64,000 bases of DNA, taken from assembly GCF_014898815.1 (NCBI RefSeq), contig NW_026515454.1, positions 124,001-188,000 on the forward strand, read 5' to 3'. Source of the DNA: Panonychus citri. Lineage: Eukaryota; Arthropoda; Arachnida; Trombidiformes; Tetranychidae. Position 1 is the stretch's first letter. Every line of letters starts with the position of its first letter. Shown one piece after another: positions 11,607 to 23,539 of the stretch. Both the position numbers and the translations under genes were made by a program. Under the pieces are notes generated by a model. It saw only the letters and a list, made by a program, of their open reading frames with translations. It was not told the DNA's origin and made no database searches.

Positions 11607-12308
11607 TTACTCAGATGATCCTGAAAGCGACGAACCTTCTGCTCCAGGTATTTGAACTTCAATTCCACATACTTCAGAGATAAAGTAATCCATACACGCT
11701 TGATACAATTGAATTTGAGCGATCAATTGATTTGATGAGACGGGATACTTATCTTCAGCCTCTTCTTTACACTGCCGGTGGAAGCTTAAAACCTTTTCTT
11801 CAACCTCACCGATCAATTTTTTAGCCTTAATCTCATTCTCAGCTTTATCAAATCGATATAAACCTTGACCATTAAACCAACCTTCCATTCGTAAAGCACA
11901 AGCAGCAACTTGTTCACGATGAAGTTCAACAGTTTCTCGAGTAATATTAACCGGAACCGGTGTTGATTCTAAACATTTAGTAATCACGGCAGCTTTTTTA
12001 ATCTTCTCCTCATTGGTTGGCTCTAACTGTGGACATTTACCCCAATTGATTGATGGTCCACCAGAAGAACCAGCAACACCAGAAGATGAAGATGAAGACG
12101 ATGACGATGATGATGGTTGATATTCCTCATCATGTTTGGAAACTGAAGATTTTCCTGTAGTTGATGTTACGGTTGTGGTTGTTGTCGCAGTTGTTGGGGT
12201 AGAAGAAGATGTTGGCTTGGTTGTAGCTCGAGGTAATCTTGCAGAATTAGAAAAACCAATTGTTAGACAAAAAAAGAAAAAAACACAAATTCGAATAGAA
12301 GAAATCAT
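11607..12308 (-). CDS. secreted six-cysteine helical protein with Ser/Thr-rich stalk
   Basis: Intronless, 233 residues. Residues 1-22 form a signal peptide ending near FSNSA. Residues about 25-85 are Thr- then Ser-rich (likely O-glycosylated, mucin-like), including an 11-Ser run. The rest (about 88-225) is charged and helical with six cysteines: GKCPQ, TKCLE, AACAL, RQCKEE, QACMDYF, EVCGIE. The last two are separated by eight residues, which recalls the end of odorant-binding-protein patterns, but C2 and C3 are about 25 apart instead of three, so a classical OBP is unlikely. One NIT glycosylation motif follows the second cysteine. I do not recognise the family. Well-conserved-looking motifs such as MEGWFNGQGLYRFDKAE suggest a functional extracellular protein. 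Confidence 0.88.
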   Translation of the reverse strand: MISSIRICVFFFFCLTIGFSNSARLPRATTKPTSSSTPTTATTTTTVTSTTGKSSVSKHDEEYQPSSSSSSSSSSSGVAGSSGGPSINWGKCPQLEPTNEEKIKKAAVITKCLESTPVPVNITRETVELHREQVAACALRMEGWFNGQGLYRFDKAENEIKAKKLIGEVEEKVLSFHRQCKEEAEDKYPVSSNQLIAQIQLYQACMDYFISEVCGIEVQIPGAEGSSLSGSSE

Positions 12309-15300
12309 CTTGTTGTTGAGAGAAGAAGAAAAAAAAACAAATCAAAATAGAAAAGAAAAAAAATTATTCTTTTTGTCTTAACCAATAGGAAAGCGGGAAA
12401 ATTTTTTTCTCTCTTTTGTTTTCTGTTCTCTTGGTAACAGTTTGTTGTTGTTGTTGTTGATGGAAAATTAATCCGAGTTAATTACGAGTTGATTGTTGAT
12501 TGTTCACAATTTAAACAGTTTGTTAAATTTTATTCCAATTGTTAAGTTAATTCGGTGAGGAAAATTAACTTGATCCGATGGACGAATCTTGTTCAACTGA
12601 ATTGTTGAACTTATCTCGTTGTGATTACTTTCTAACTTGATCAGTTTCTACCCCAAAGGAGGATCTTGAAAGTGCCTTTAAATACTAAGATTATCCAACC
12701 GATAAACTCACTTTTATTTCTACCTAAAATTAACTTGAAAATTGAAGTAAATTGTTTAGAATTGGATGGCGATAGAAAATCAACCAACCACCCACCCACC
12801 CACCTATTCATCCACCTTTAGGTAAGTACCTGCCTTCATTTTACTTTCTTTTTTTCTCTCCTTCTCTTTTCATCCATCTTGATTCACCATCATCTCCACT
12901 TCATGACAACGTCCTACTCATTAGGATATATGATTAAATCTATTGGTTCGTTGACCCACCAACCCAAAGAATCAGGTCATCTGGTCCTCATCCACCCACC
13001 AACACCACCACCACCTCCTCTTATCTTCTCTCTCTCATTCATTTTCCGATTATTCTATTTCCCTTTCTATTCACTTTCACATTCTATTTGTCATCACCTT
13101 ATATTTTCTCTCTCTCTCTCTCACTTTTCCTTTTTTTTACGATTTTCTAACTAAATTTACCTTTTCTCTCCTCCCTGATACTCTCTCTCTCTCCGCTACC
13201 AACTGGACATAATTCGTTCTTCATTGACCAGGTCGTTGTTGTTGAGCGATTTTCTTTTTCATCTCTCTCTCTCTCTCTCATTGAAATTCATGCTATCAAA
13301 CAATGTGATTGTTGTTGGCTAACCAACAATTCTGTTGTTCATCTCAATTCACCCAAATAATTGTAACATAAATGACAATTTTTCACATTTCCCCAATTTA
13401 TTATTATTACTAATTATTGTTATCAATTCTATTCAATTGTATATATTTTCACTTTTTTTCTACAGATTAATTATCACTCGATTGGTCAATTGTGTCCTCA
13501 ATTTTTTTCGGAATCAACAGGAACAATTTTCATTTTAATTGGCCTTTTCGATCACACAATTAACAACTCACCAGATTCACTTGAATCCATCAATAGAATT
13601 TTTTTTCTTCAAATCTTATAACACAAATAGCAGGTTAACATTTGCTTCATTGGAAGTTTTTTTTAGAGATTCTCATGATACTAATTAATCATCTGATTGT
13701 TATAATGCCAAAAATGGAACCATGGAGATCATGGTTAATCATGGATAATCAATTGTTCACCAATAATTAACTTCAACTATCAAGTCGGAAAAGGAAAATC
13801 CTTAAAACAATCCCAATCAACAAGACAACATTGAAAAGGTTTCAAGTGATTAACTTTTCTATTACAATTGAAAATCAATTACCAATAATAGTTAATCGTT
13901 GATCAATCCTTGATATTATTTAGAAACTGTCAAAGTATAAATCAAATTGCAATTTTGTGACGGAATCAACCATATGATTAACCCTTGATTGGTTTATTGC
14001 AGTAAAAAAAAAACACCAAAAAAAGCAACAATTAAGAAAACAAAAGGTTTCAGTTAATGAACCAGAATTTTGAATGGATAAAAAGAGCTGATTATCAACA
14101 TTTAAATCATCATATAATTAGTTTATCATCATAACCATTACAACAACAACAACAACAATTGATCACATCAATTGCGAACAGGTAAGAATTAAAATGCAAA
14201 TCAAGATGGTGGCGATAATTGCGAGTGAATGTGTTTAAAGAGTTAAATTAGTAAATTGTAAATAAACGATACGATGAATATTTTTACCTTCACTGATTGT
14301 AATTGTTATATTATAACAATCAACGAACACAACTAAATACAATAATTGCAGTTTCTTTTTTGATTCTTGGAAACGGCCTAATTTGAAAGATTAAAATTGT
14401 TACTGTTATTCATTATTCATCTAATCATGATGATCATCATCATAATCATTGGGTGAGTAAACTTGATCAGAAAAAAAATCAAGAAGAAATCAAATCAAAT
14501 CAAAGTGAAGGGAACAAAAAAACACAACGCTGATTTAACTTGTTGATTAGGTCAATCAATTGTTGGAAAATCATTTCAATCGTAAGTAAATCACTGATGA
14601 GCATCATTAACATACTCTGATAATCATCATCAACAATTTAACTTTTCAAGTTAAATTGAAATTGACGTGAATCGCTAAAAACAATCACAATTTACTTTTG
14701 ATTCTAATTATCAACAATCACCAATCTAATCTGAATTTTTTTTCTACAACAATTAAACATTTGAATAACAATCTCGTACTAATACATTGACGATGCCAAA
14801 TTAAGTTGATTAACAATCTAAGAATATCTTATTACACAATTTAAACTTAATTTGATTTCTTCTGTTTTTTTTTATTTGGTTGAAAATCTTCATTATGATT
14901 AACTTTATTTGCTAATCAAAGTGACAATCAACAACAATCAAAAATCAATCAATTGTATTAATCAACTTAATCAATAGGATTGATTGGTTAACTTTTGTGT
15001 TCACATTGATTGATTGTTTTACTTTTGATGATCATTAATTTATCCCGATTATTAATTATTCCAATTTAAATTGTAAATTTGGTTAACAATTAACTTGATT
15101 AATGAAAGTTTCTTGGGTCTCAAGTTGCGATGTTAATTTCCAGACAACAATTGTTACAATTTAATAATAAACTTAACATACTTAAGTTAATTATGTTTGA
15201 TTGTTAATGGTGAAAATTAATATTGTTAATTTAATATTGGAAATGGTTAATCAATCAATTGATTGTAATGATTAACAATATTAATGTAAATAGAAAAGTT

Positions 15301-16949
15301 TTCATCTTCTATTAGCAATTATTACTTCCTACTTTTAATTCACTTGAGATTATTTATAATTAACTTTAATTAGAATCACAATCAAATTATTGGTTGATTG
15401 TGATGGGAAATTTGCTAATTGTTTTGATAGATTTGAACAACAACAATTTACTTGGTGTTAATTCATTTTGGTTTTGATTAACTTTTAATTGTCAACCTTG
15501 AAAGTGAATGAAAATTATTACAATCAATTTGGTAAGTTAATTGTAAAATTTGACCGAGTTAATTATTGGGTTAATTGTGGTGATTAAGGTGAAGATTAAA
15601 TCAATTGTTTATTGATTAAAATTTGTAACTAAAATGATTTCAGATAATGAAAAATAATAATTAATAATAACAAAGGAAAAACTTAGTTAATTGTTAGTTA
15701 ATTGTCATCAAAATGTTAACCATAATAGTAGCATGTTGACAAAAAATTAAGTAACAATTAACTTGAACCATAATAATAATTAAATGTTAATTGTACTGAG
15801 AAATTAGATTAACAACATTAAGATGATTTGGTGTAACAAATTGTAACAATTAACCTTTAGAGGACAATTGAAATTGTTCATTTGGGTTCAAATTGAATTT
15901 AACTAATTGTCAACCGATTCCAATTAACCTTTTGATTTAACTTTCCAACTTAATTGCAATTAATAATCAAAAGGATGATTTAAATTGCCTGAATTGATTT
16001 AATCACATCAAAACTTACACAGTTTAAGGTTGGACAACAATTAACAAGGCAAACTAACAATCAACTTAACCAAATGATCGTTAAATTGTTTAAATATAAA
16101 TTTCGATCGGAAAATGTTATTTTCGTACACAATTAACTAATTAAATTGTTTGAATACATTAAAATAGTTTGTAACCTTATTGGTTTCATGTGTTGTGATT
16201 GTTAATTTGTTGTTAATTGTTGTTCATTGACTTTACCCTTGCTTCTTGATTTTAACTTTTTTTTTCTCCATCAACAATTGGATGAAATGATTAACAGTTA
16301 ATCATGAAAAAACAAGTCAAGTTTAACACCAATCAAGATTTGATTGTAATTAATCATATAAACAAGTGATTATGTTTTTGTTTTGAGCAAAAAAAGCTCA
16401 CAAACATTTAGCTTATTTTACTCACCGAAATCTATTCTTAATCAACATTAACCACCATTTTTTTTGCTTATTCACCTTAATTATTGATTGTTGCTGGTGG
16501 ATGATGATTAAGACGAAAACAAGTGAAAATTAATCACAATAATCAAGAATAATTAAAGATCAGTCAATTGAAAGGGAGAAACAAAAGCAAAACTGAAGAT
16601 TGAAAAAAAAGAGAGAAATTCAAATGAACCAGAAAAGAAACAAATTAACAGTAAACAATAGAACATCTAATGGACTATCAGCTAAATGGCAACATAATTA
16701 AAAGAATTAAATTTAAATTAATTACCATAGAAAAAGAAATTAATTAATTGTTTTGATTAGAATCAATTTCCGAAGATCCGGTTAATATCGTTATCGGGAT
16801 TCGATTCTTTTCCTTTGTTAACTTGGATCCGAATTCTTATCCGAATCCGATCAATGGAAATTTTTTTTTCTATTTACTTTTTGGTTCTTTGATTGTTTTC
16901 TAACTTGATTTAATTTAATTTAATTTGGTTTTTTTTTCTCTAATTTATC
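12309..16949. other. 4.6-kb intergenic/5' flank, no gene supported
   Basis: The region comprises the minus-strand promoter of the six-cysteine gene, pyrimidine-rich sequence (12840-13290 with several CT tracts), then AT-rich sequence full of AATTGTTA words. I looked on the plus strand for exons encoding a cysteine-rich receptor ectodomain that could belong to the downstream kinase-like gene and found none. Donor-like GTAAGT/GTAAGA sites at 12832 and 14182 may be 5' UTR splice sites. Confidence 0.45.
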
Positions 16950-18524
16950 ATGGAAGTGAATAGTCTAGATGAAGAAGAAGGTAAATTGTTACTTGATTTG
17001 AAAAGAATTGAATGATGAAAGATGAGGGAAAAGTTACTTATGTGTTTTGTTTGTTTCTCTTTGTTAATTTTGTTTTGTTTTGTTTTTCTTTGTCTTTGTT
17101 TTGTCATTTGTATTTGAAATTTAGATAAACTTATGGGCTTTGGTGATATTGCTGAGTTTATAAAGAAAGTTAATCACACTAACGAAACAACTGATTGGCC
17201 AGAAAATGTTGATGGAAATATTGATAATATTGATGTTGGACTGGACCAAATTGAAGAGGAAACCATTTTGTTTACTATTCCACCAACAAGTGTTATCGCA
17301 ATTATCTTGATTTCTATTATCATTTTACTATTCATCTTAAATTCAACCACAAAGTGCCATAAATCAGTTTACAAATTTCTCAAAAACTACAACAAACAGT
17401 TTAATCAACTGTTAATCTTTCACAATGATAAAAGGTTCAATAGAGATAAATCATTATCATCGCCAATTAAATCATATGAAGAAACTTCATCAAGTCTCTC
17501 ATCTTCTGGTAGTGGTCATGGTGATGTTTTATTTAGACAGAGAACAATTTCCGATCAGATTGATTTCATTGGAAGAATTGAAGTTGGCTCTTTTGGACGA
17601 GTTTGGGTGTGTAATTATCGAGGACAAGCGATCGCCTGTCGTGTTTACAATACAATTGAACGTAATTTATGGTCACACGAGGCCGATATTCAAATTCACT
17701 TGAAAAATCCTGAAGTTGTTGGAATGATTCATAAAGATATAAGAGATGATCCAATTACTTGTGCGACTAAATTTCTAATTTTTACCGATTATTTTCCCAA
17801 TGGAAGTTTACATTCATTTTTAAAACGTCAACCAGTTGACGAGATTACGATGATCAATTTAATCTATTCAATTGCCCGTGGACTTCATCATCTTCATTCA
17901 ATCATCTTGGGTAATCCAGATAAACCGGCGGTAATTCATTTCAATATTAAAAGTCGTAACATTATGGTTGCTAATTGTGGATCTCGATGTTTAATTAGTG
18001 ACTTTTCAAGCGCTTGTTTATATAACAGGGAAAATCGAATCAGTGAATCACCCAAACTTTTCAATTCTTCCAGTGATTCTTTACGCTATCGAGCACCGGA
18101 ACTTTTAAACAACAATCAAGTGCCAAATGATTTACAATTAGCCAGAGCTTGTGATGTTTACTCTTTGTCTCTGGTAATTTGGGAAATTGCTTCAAGATGT
18201 TTACTACTTAGAATCGATGGATCAACTTATTGGAACAATTATAAACTTCCTTATGAAGATGAGCTAAATAATCAACCACCAAATGAGCAAACAATGTATC
18301 AACTTGTCCACCTTAATCAAGTACGACCAAAAATAGACAACAATTGGTTCAACTCACCAATTTTAACCAAAATAATTAAGATACTTAATGAATCTTGGAC
18401 CAGTTCACCGTCTTCCAGGTTAACAGCACTACGAATAATGAAAGATTTAGATAATTTACGAGAAAGTTTACTATCAATTGATGATGATAAAAAGAATAGA
18501 TTAATTTCAATTGAATTATCTTAA
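16950..18524 (+). CDS. TGF-beta type I receptor-like transmembrane pseudokinase
   Basis: Two exons, 16950-16980 and 17125-18524 (intron 144 bp, GTAAAT...TTTAG, phase 1); 476 residues. There is no signal peptide and no ligand-binding ectodomain: about 60 N-terminal residues, with two N-glycosylation motifs, precede one membrane segment (about 66-83). Residues about 131-152 form a GS-like box (SSSGSGHG followed by RQRTISDQID), the hallmark of type I receptors. The kinase fold follows (about 155-455), with IEVGSFGRVW, HEADIQ, DYFPNGSL, SIARGLHHLH, RYRAPELL, DVYSLSLVIWEIASRC and RLTALRIMKDL all matching ALK-type receptors. The ATP-binding lysine is replaced by Arg183 (AIACRVY), the HRD loop reads HFN (catalytic Asp to Asn284), and DLG reads DFS. 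It is therefore very probably catalytically dead. A role as a decoy or scaffold in BMP/activin signalling is inference. Upstream ectodomain exons cannot be wholly excluded. Confidence 0.9.
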
Positions 18525-19000
18525 ATCATCTTCACTTTAATCTCATTCTAATCTCAACAATTAAAAACAAACTTTCTCTCTCTCTCTCTCTCTCTCTCGT
18601 TTTCTATTTCTACCCCCACCAATATTTACTTTATTATCTTTATTTTTTTTTCCTTCACTTAAATTATATCCATTGAGATTTATAATCTTAATTAAAATCA
18701 AATTTTTTTCTCCTCTTTTAATTGTTTAAACTTTTCATTTTCAATTTTATTTAATTAATTGATTAGAATAACCTAAGTCGCCATCTATCAGATTAATTAT
18801 TAACTATTTAGAAAATCGATCATTTGTTCGATTAAATGAGGTAAAAATCGATTATTTCTTAGAATCTAAGTCAATCGAATAGTAAAATCAAAACATTTGC
18901 TTATTGATGAATTTTAAAATCAAATTTGTTTTTATCATTTCTTAATTATTGTAGTTTATATTGTTAATTTATTTTGTTTTTTTCTAATTTAAATTAAGCC
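18525..19000. promoter_or_regulatory. 3' flank of pseudokinase and promoter of acidic protein gene
   Basis: A CT tract (18570-18598) is followed by AT-rich sequence. The minus-strand word CTGATAGATGGCGACTT (complement of 18775-18791) shares the TAGATGGCG core with elements upstream of other genes in the window. A possible 5' UTR acceptor (AATTAAG) lies directly before the next ATG. Confidence 0.4.
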
Positions 19001-20101
19001 ATGACAAACGATGAACTATTGGCCTTATGTATTCCATGTTCAGTTATCATTCGTCGTTTAGATTTTAAATTATTCAATGGTTTAAATCATAATTCTAATC
19101 ATCAACCAACAGAACATCAAAATCATCAACATAAAGAACAACTTGGAAATGGTAAAATTGAAAGTGTTAACAATGATGAAGGTGTTAAAAGTGATAATAT
19201 TTCCGATATTATAGAAAATATTGACCCTGATGCTGGTGTTTCAGTTGAAAGTGTTCAAATTAATAATGAAACCGAGGTTATAGAAAACAATATAACCGAA
19301 AATGTCACTTCAAATGATGATACCGAAAGTGTTGCCACCGAAATAATTGAAGATGAATTTGTTGCCAATTTAACCGAATTTCTTGTCACCGAAAATGGAA
19401 TCAGCAATAGTATAGAAATTAATAATTTAAATGATGTAGAAGAAGAAAAAGAAAAAGAAGTTAATGAAGATAATGAAAGTGTAAATACTGAAATAATCGA
19501 TGAAGATGAAAGTATTGTAACTGTAAGTGATGATACGGAAATTGTTAATTGTGTCGAAATCCAAAGTGTTCTTGTTACCGAGAGAGTGATTAAAAAAGAG
19601 GTTGGATCGATGAAAAATCCATTCGCTCTTTTAAATCGAACACCAAAATCAAGCTCATCAATTTCAGATGAAATGGAAACATCAATTAGTGAAATTGATC
19701 CGAAACATTTGCGAACAATTAAAAAGGAAGTTGGCTCAATAAAGAATCCATTTGCCTCATTCCATCACCCGACAACCCCAATAGATGAAATAACTCAACT
19801 TTACTTCAAAGCGATGAGTGGCCTTTTATTATTAAGCAAAGAAGACGAAAAAGTGACCACAATTAACAACGAATCATCTGAGCCAGTGGAAGATGCTTTT
19901 ATTAACGAGATTATAAACCTAAACGAACATTTCTCCGAAGAAGTAATTACATTTTTCCTTCTCTTTCTCTTTGCTTTTTTTTTTGTTCTATTCTAAATAA
20001 TTTTTTCTTCTATTCTATTTTACCTTTTGCAGGATTTCGTCGAGAAAAAGTTTCTCCTTCTTTTGGATTCGCTGAGCTCTTTACCCGTAGAAGACGCTTA
20101 A
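19001..20101 (+). CDS. acidic disordered protein with two KNPFA repeats
   Basis: Two exons, 19001-19942 and 20033-20101 (intron 90 bp, GAAGAA|GTAATT...TTTTGCAG|GAT, phase 0), giving 336 residues. Without splicing the frame would end at 19996 with an unlikely hydrophobic Phe/Leu tail, so I prefer the spliced form, which ends in LLLLDSLSSLPVEDA. The N-terminus (MTNDELLALCIPC) is compact; residues about 30-195 are Asn/Glu/Ser/Val-rich and low in complexity. Two copies of a KKEVGSxKNPFA motif (about residues 197-209 and 242-254) follow. NPF tripeptides are the known ligand of EH domains in endocytic proteins, so an endocytic adaptor role is possible but only inferred. A helical C-terminal segment (TQLYFKAMSGLLLLSKEDE onward) may be a binding domain. 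I do not recognise the family. Confidence 0.78.
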
Positions 20102-20461
20102 AACTGAGCCAAGGTGATATTCTTTTCCATTATTGTGTTACCCATTTTCCCTCTTGCCCCCAAGATACGATTCTTTCCCTTACCTTTTCTTTTCTCTTCT
20201 CTTTTCTTCAAGTTCTCCTTCTTCTCCTGTCTATTTCTCTCTCTTTTTCTACTTTTTTTCTTCTCCTGACTTCATTTTCTGACCGCCCGTCTCTCTTTCT
20301 TTCTCTCTTTCTCTTTCTCTCTCTCTATTTTCTTCCTTTTCTTTCCTTTCTCTCCTTTTCCCCCTCTTTCTATTTTCTCATCATCTTTTCTTTCTCTTCT
20401 CTTTCTATCTCATCACATTATCTCCACCTCCTCTTTCTACTTCTCTTTCTTTCTCTCTCTC

Positions 20462-20499
<38 letters not shown>

Positions 20500-20770
20500 A
20501 CCTCTCTCTGTCCTTCAAAATACAGATTCTTTTATATTCTTTTTCTTTGCTTCTGAACCTTCATCATCATCATCATAATCATCTAAAATCTTATGATTTT
20601 TTTCCGTTAATCATCTTCTCTCTTTCTCTTCTTTCTCCTTTCATCACACTCTTTCTTCATATGTCTCTCTGTCTCTCTTTCTTTTCTTCCCTCGTTTAGT
20701 GTTGTTGTTTCTCTCCTCTCTCTCTCTCTCTTCTTTCTCTCTCTTGTCAACTGTCTTTTATTTTCGCCAA
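20102..20770 (+). repeat. pyrimidine-rich (CT) stretch before LIM gene
   Basis: About 650 bases are almost pure C/T on the plus strand, with a perfect CT run at about 20465-20496. It separates the acidic gene from the short first coding exon of the LIM gene and probably serves as UTR/promoter sequence. There is no coding frame. Confidence 0.7.
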
Positions 20771-22176
20771 ATGATCAAAATGTAAGTTATCTTGTTGATA
20801 GTTTATGTTTTTCTTATGCAGTCAGTGGCTTTTTACAGAATTGTCATTGTTGTTTTTTCTTGAAAATAATATGGAAACATTATTGTGCTGTGTGTTTATC
20901 ATCCTATTTGTTTAGTGTTCAAGTGAATAATAAGCTTATCTCTTTCTCTCTCTTCTCTTCCCTTCCCTCACATTTACACTATTGGAAAGCATGAAGGATG
21001 TTAAGTGTATTTTCTCATCTTGGTTGTTCTATTCTCTTTCCCCCTCATATATTTAATCAATAACATTTTCTTTTTCTCTTCTCTCTCCAACAAAATTATT
21101 CTCTCTTTTGTTTAACTCTCCATAATGCCAATTACATTCTCTCTCTCTCATCATATATACTAATTAATTTTCTAATTTCTCCTCCATTCTCTTAGGCGGC
21201 AATGCAGTGCATGCAATAAGCCAATCGCAGACAAATATTTGTTCCAGATTGACAAGGATGATCGATTTTTCCATTGGAGTTGTTTAAGATGCAGACAATG
21301 TGGTAACATTTTGACCAATTTCTGTCACATTAAAAATGGAAACATTCTCTGTAAAGAGGATTACCTGAAGTAATTATTTTCCATTCACCATAATCTTAAA
21401 TGTTCTTCCCATTTCCTATTTTTCTCTCTCTCTCTCTCTCTCTCATCTTCATCTTCTTCTCTTTATCTATATTTATATCTCACATAGAAACACTTTAAGA
21501 CACAATGTGTGGTCTCTTTTTCTTTCTCTTTCATTATCTAATTATATTCCTTTATATAGTTTATACTCTTTTTCCTCTTTATTTTATACATTTTGTCATC
21601 TTAACATCTTCACTTCTTTCTGTTTATCTTAATCTCTCTCTCATATTTACAATTGTAATTGTTGATCATTCTGACGATTTTGTTTTTGTTTTTCTCTTTT
21701 CTTATTATGGATCTGATAGATTCCATGGAGCCGGGAATTCTTACTCATGTCAAGGTTGTTATCAAGTAATAGACAATGTTAAGGATTGGGTAATTAAGAT
21801 ACCATCACCATCACAAAGCAACAATCATAATAAATCACCATCTAATAACATCAACCCTTCAAACCCATCGAATGCAACATCATATACATTATATCATGCA
21901 AAGTGTATTCAATGTTTTTATTGTAAGAGAACGCTCAATCCAGGGGATAAATATGTACTTAACAAGATGAATCAAACCTTAGTTTGTACTTCATCTCCTT
22001 GTATATCTCATTATACATCAAACTGTTCATCGGCGGTTCCTTCACCCTACGCACCATCCATGTCTCCATCTCCACTTCAACAACCAGCCTCCACTCACCA
22101 TCAGCAAACCAAAATGTCAGTGCCTAGTGTTCGAGGTCGGCGAGGTCGTGGCGGTGGAATGTACAAGAAATTTTAA
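20771..22176 (+). CDS. LIM-only (LMO-like) protein with expanded second LIM and RG-rich tail
   Basis: Three coding exons: 20771-20781 (MIK + 2 nt, before GTAAGTT), 21196-21369 and 21720-22176; phases match and the product has 213 residues. LIM1 is complete (C7, C10, H30, C33, C36, C39, C56, D59). After the LMO-style linker EDYLKFHGAGNSYSC, LIM2 has C72, C75, then an Asn/Ser/Pro-rich insertion of about 25 residues, then H120, C123, C126, C129, C150 and C155. The spacing to the last ligand is one or two residues longer than usual. The tail (about 160-213) is Ser/Pro-rich and ends RGRRGRGGGMYKKF. There is no homeodomain, so a LIM-only transcriptional adaptor of the LMO type (binding LDB/Chip) is the best call; a divergent LIM protein of another class is possible. 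The frame at 21505-21719 upstream of exon 3 is intron. Confidence 0.85.
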
Positions 22177-23275
22177 TTTAATCAACAATTAAGACTAAAA
22201 AGCTCACCCCCCACACGGAGAGAATGCGATCGAAAACAACAACAAACAAACAAAAAGCAACTTAAACAAAAATCTCAAATTCTTTTCACAAAACATTTAC
22301 CATCATCGATATTTAAACCGCAAATTAATTAACTTGACCAAAATTGTGAGATTTTCTTCACCCAATAATCAATCTTTAAATCAACTAATAGATTGGATTA
22401 ACAAAATTGTTATATTTTAATTCTTATTCCACCAAGAATAATCAATATATTCGGAATGTATGTTTATGGCCATCAACTTGAAGAAAAACAAAAAAAAAAT
22501 ATCACAGGAAACAAATTGAAAAACGATTAACCCTTCAAATCTTTGGATTTAATAATTGTTCCAATCAATTTAAAGATTAATCAATTTGAGTTAAAAAGAA
22601 AACCATTTTCTTTTTAACGAAGGGAAATCAACAAAAAAAAAATTAATTATTTCGTAAAAGAATAAAATGTAAATATCAATTTTGTTAATTATTCTCTTTC
22701 TCTTCAACGTGTAAATCAAACCAATTCTCATATCAATCAGTTAATCAATTTCTTTTTCTACAAGATTAGTTACTTATTGTTCCCTTTAATTGTTTTCCCT
22801 TAATCGTTTCTAATGAATGGTTTCAATGAAGAAACAAGATCAACTTTCATCATGAACTCTCTTCATGAAATGAGGTCTTTCCAGTCATCATTTGATATTC
22901 ACCTTTTCTTTTCTTTCTTCTCTTTCTTTTTTAACTTGAATTTCGATGAGAGAGAGAGAAAAGTAATATAACTTAGCCTATTATCCCCTGAGGCAATAAT
23001 TTGGCAATAAATCTTGAAATTGATCGATGGATTAATGTTAACAAATGAACACTTACTGTTTTTTTTTCTTTCTCTCTCTTCATCTTGTTCATGAGAAAGA
23101 AATTAAGAAAATCTTTTAAACTCTGAATGCGGAAACAACTAAGAGAGAGAGAAAAGAAAGAAAGAGAAGATAAAAGTTCCACTCTAATAATTAGTTAGAT
23201 GGTTATTTAGGACAATCCGTTTAAATTTAACAACAGATCAGTTAACTGAAGAAGAAAAAAATTACTGGCAATTAG
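22177..23275. other. 3' UTR/intergenic after LIM gene
   Basis: AT-rich. It contains A-rich stretches at 22230-22500 and GA runs at 22948-22960 and about 23140-23170. No coding frame is supported. Confidence 0.5.
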
Positions 23276-23431
23276 CTAATCAATTGAACTTCCTTTGACT
23301 TGATTGAGATGTTTGCTTTCATTGAGATTAACTGCAATTGTGGTTAACGAGCTTTCAATTTCCTTAATTGTCTCTGGATCCTGTTGATTAACATAAACTT
23401 TGAAAGTTTCTATGATCACATGAGATAACAT
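23276..23431 (-). CDS. possible 51-residue small protein
   Basis: An ATG-started frame on the minus strand (MLSHVIIETFKVYVNQQD to NQVKGSSID) with balanced amino-acid composition, unlike the low-complexity frames around it. It is soluble and probably helical, with no membrane segment or signal peptide. It lies downstream of the RPA43-like gene on the same strand, about 110 bp past that gene's stop and poly(A) signal, so it is either a separate short gene or a terminal exon joined to unseen upstream exons. I do not recognise it. Confidence 0.4.
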   Translation of the reverse strand: MLSHVIIETFKVYVNQQDPETIKEIESSLTTIAVNLNESKHLNQVKGSSID

Positions 23432-23539
23432 GATAATATAACAGCTCGAAAATTAATTTTTGTTATATATAATTTTCTTAATTGTGTTAATTGTTATTTT
23501 GTTTGAAACAAAAATGTCACCATAATCATCTCATCCTCT

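Noticed and set aside
12766..12831. Possible first coding exon (MAIENQPTTHPPTH) before a strong GTAAGT
   Set aside because: Careful reading shows an in-frame TAG directly before the donor, so at most it is an untranslated exon.
21505..21719. Hydrophobic N-terminal extension of the LIM gene's last frame
   Set aside because: It is intron: a GATAG acceptor at 21719 joins in phase to the first LIM exon, and the Phe/Leu-rich part is pyrimidine-rich intron sequence.
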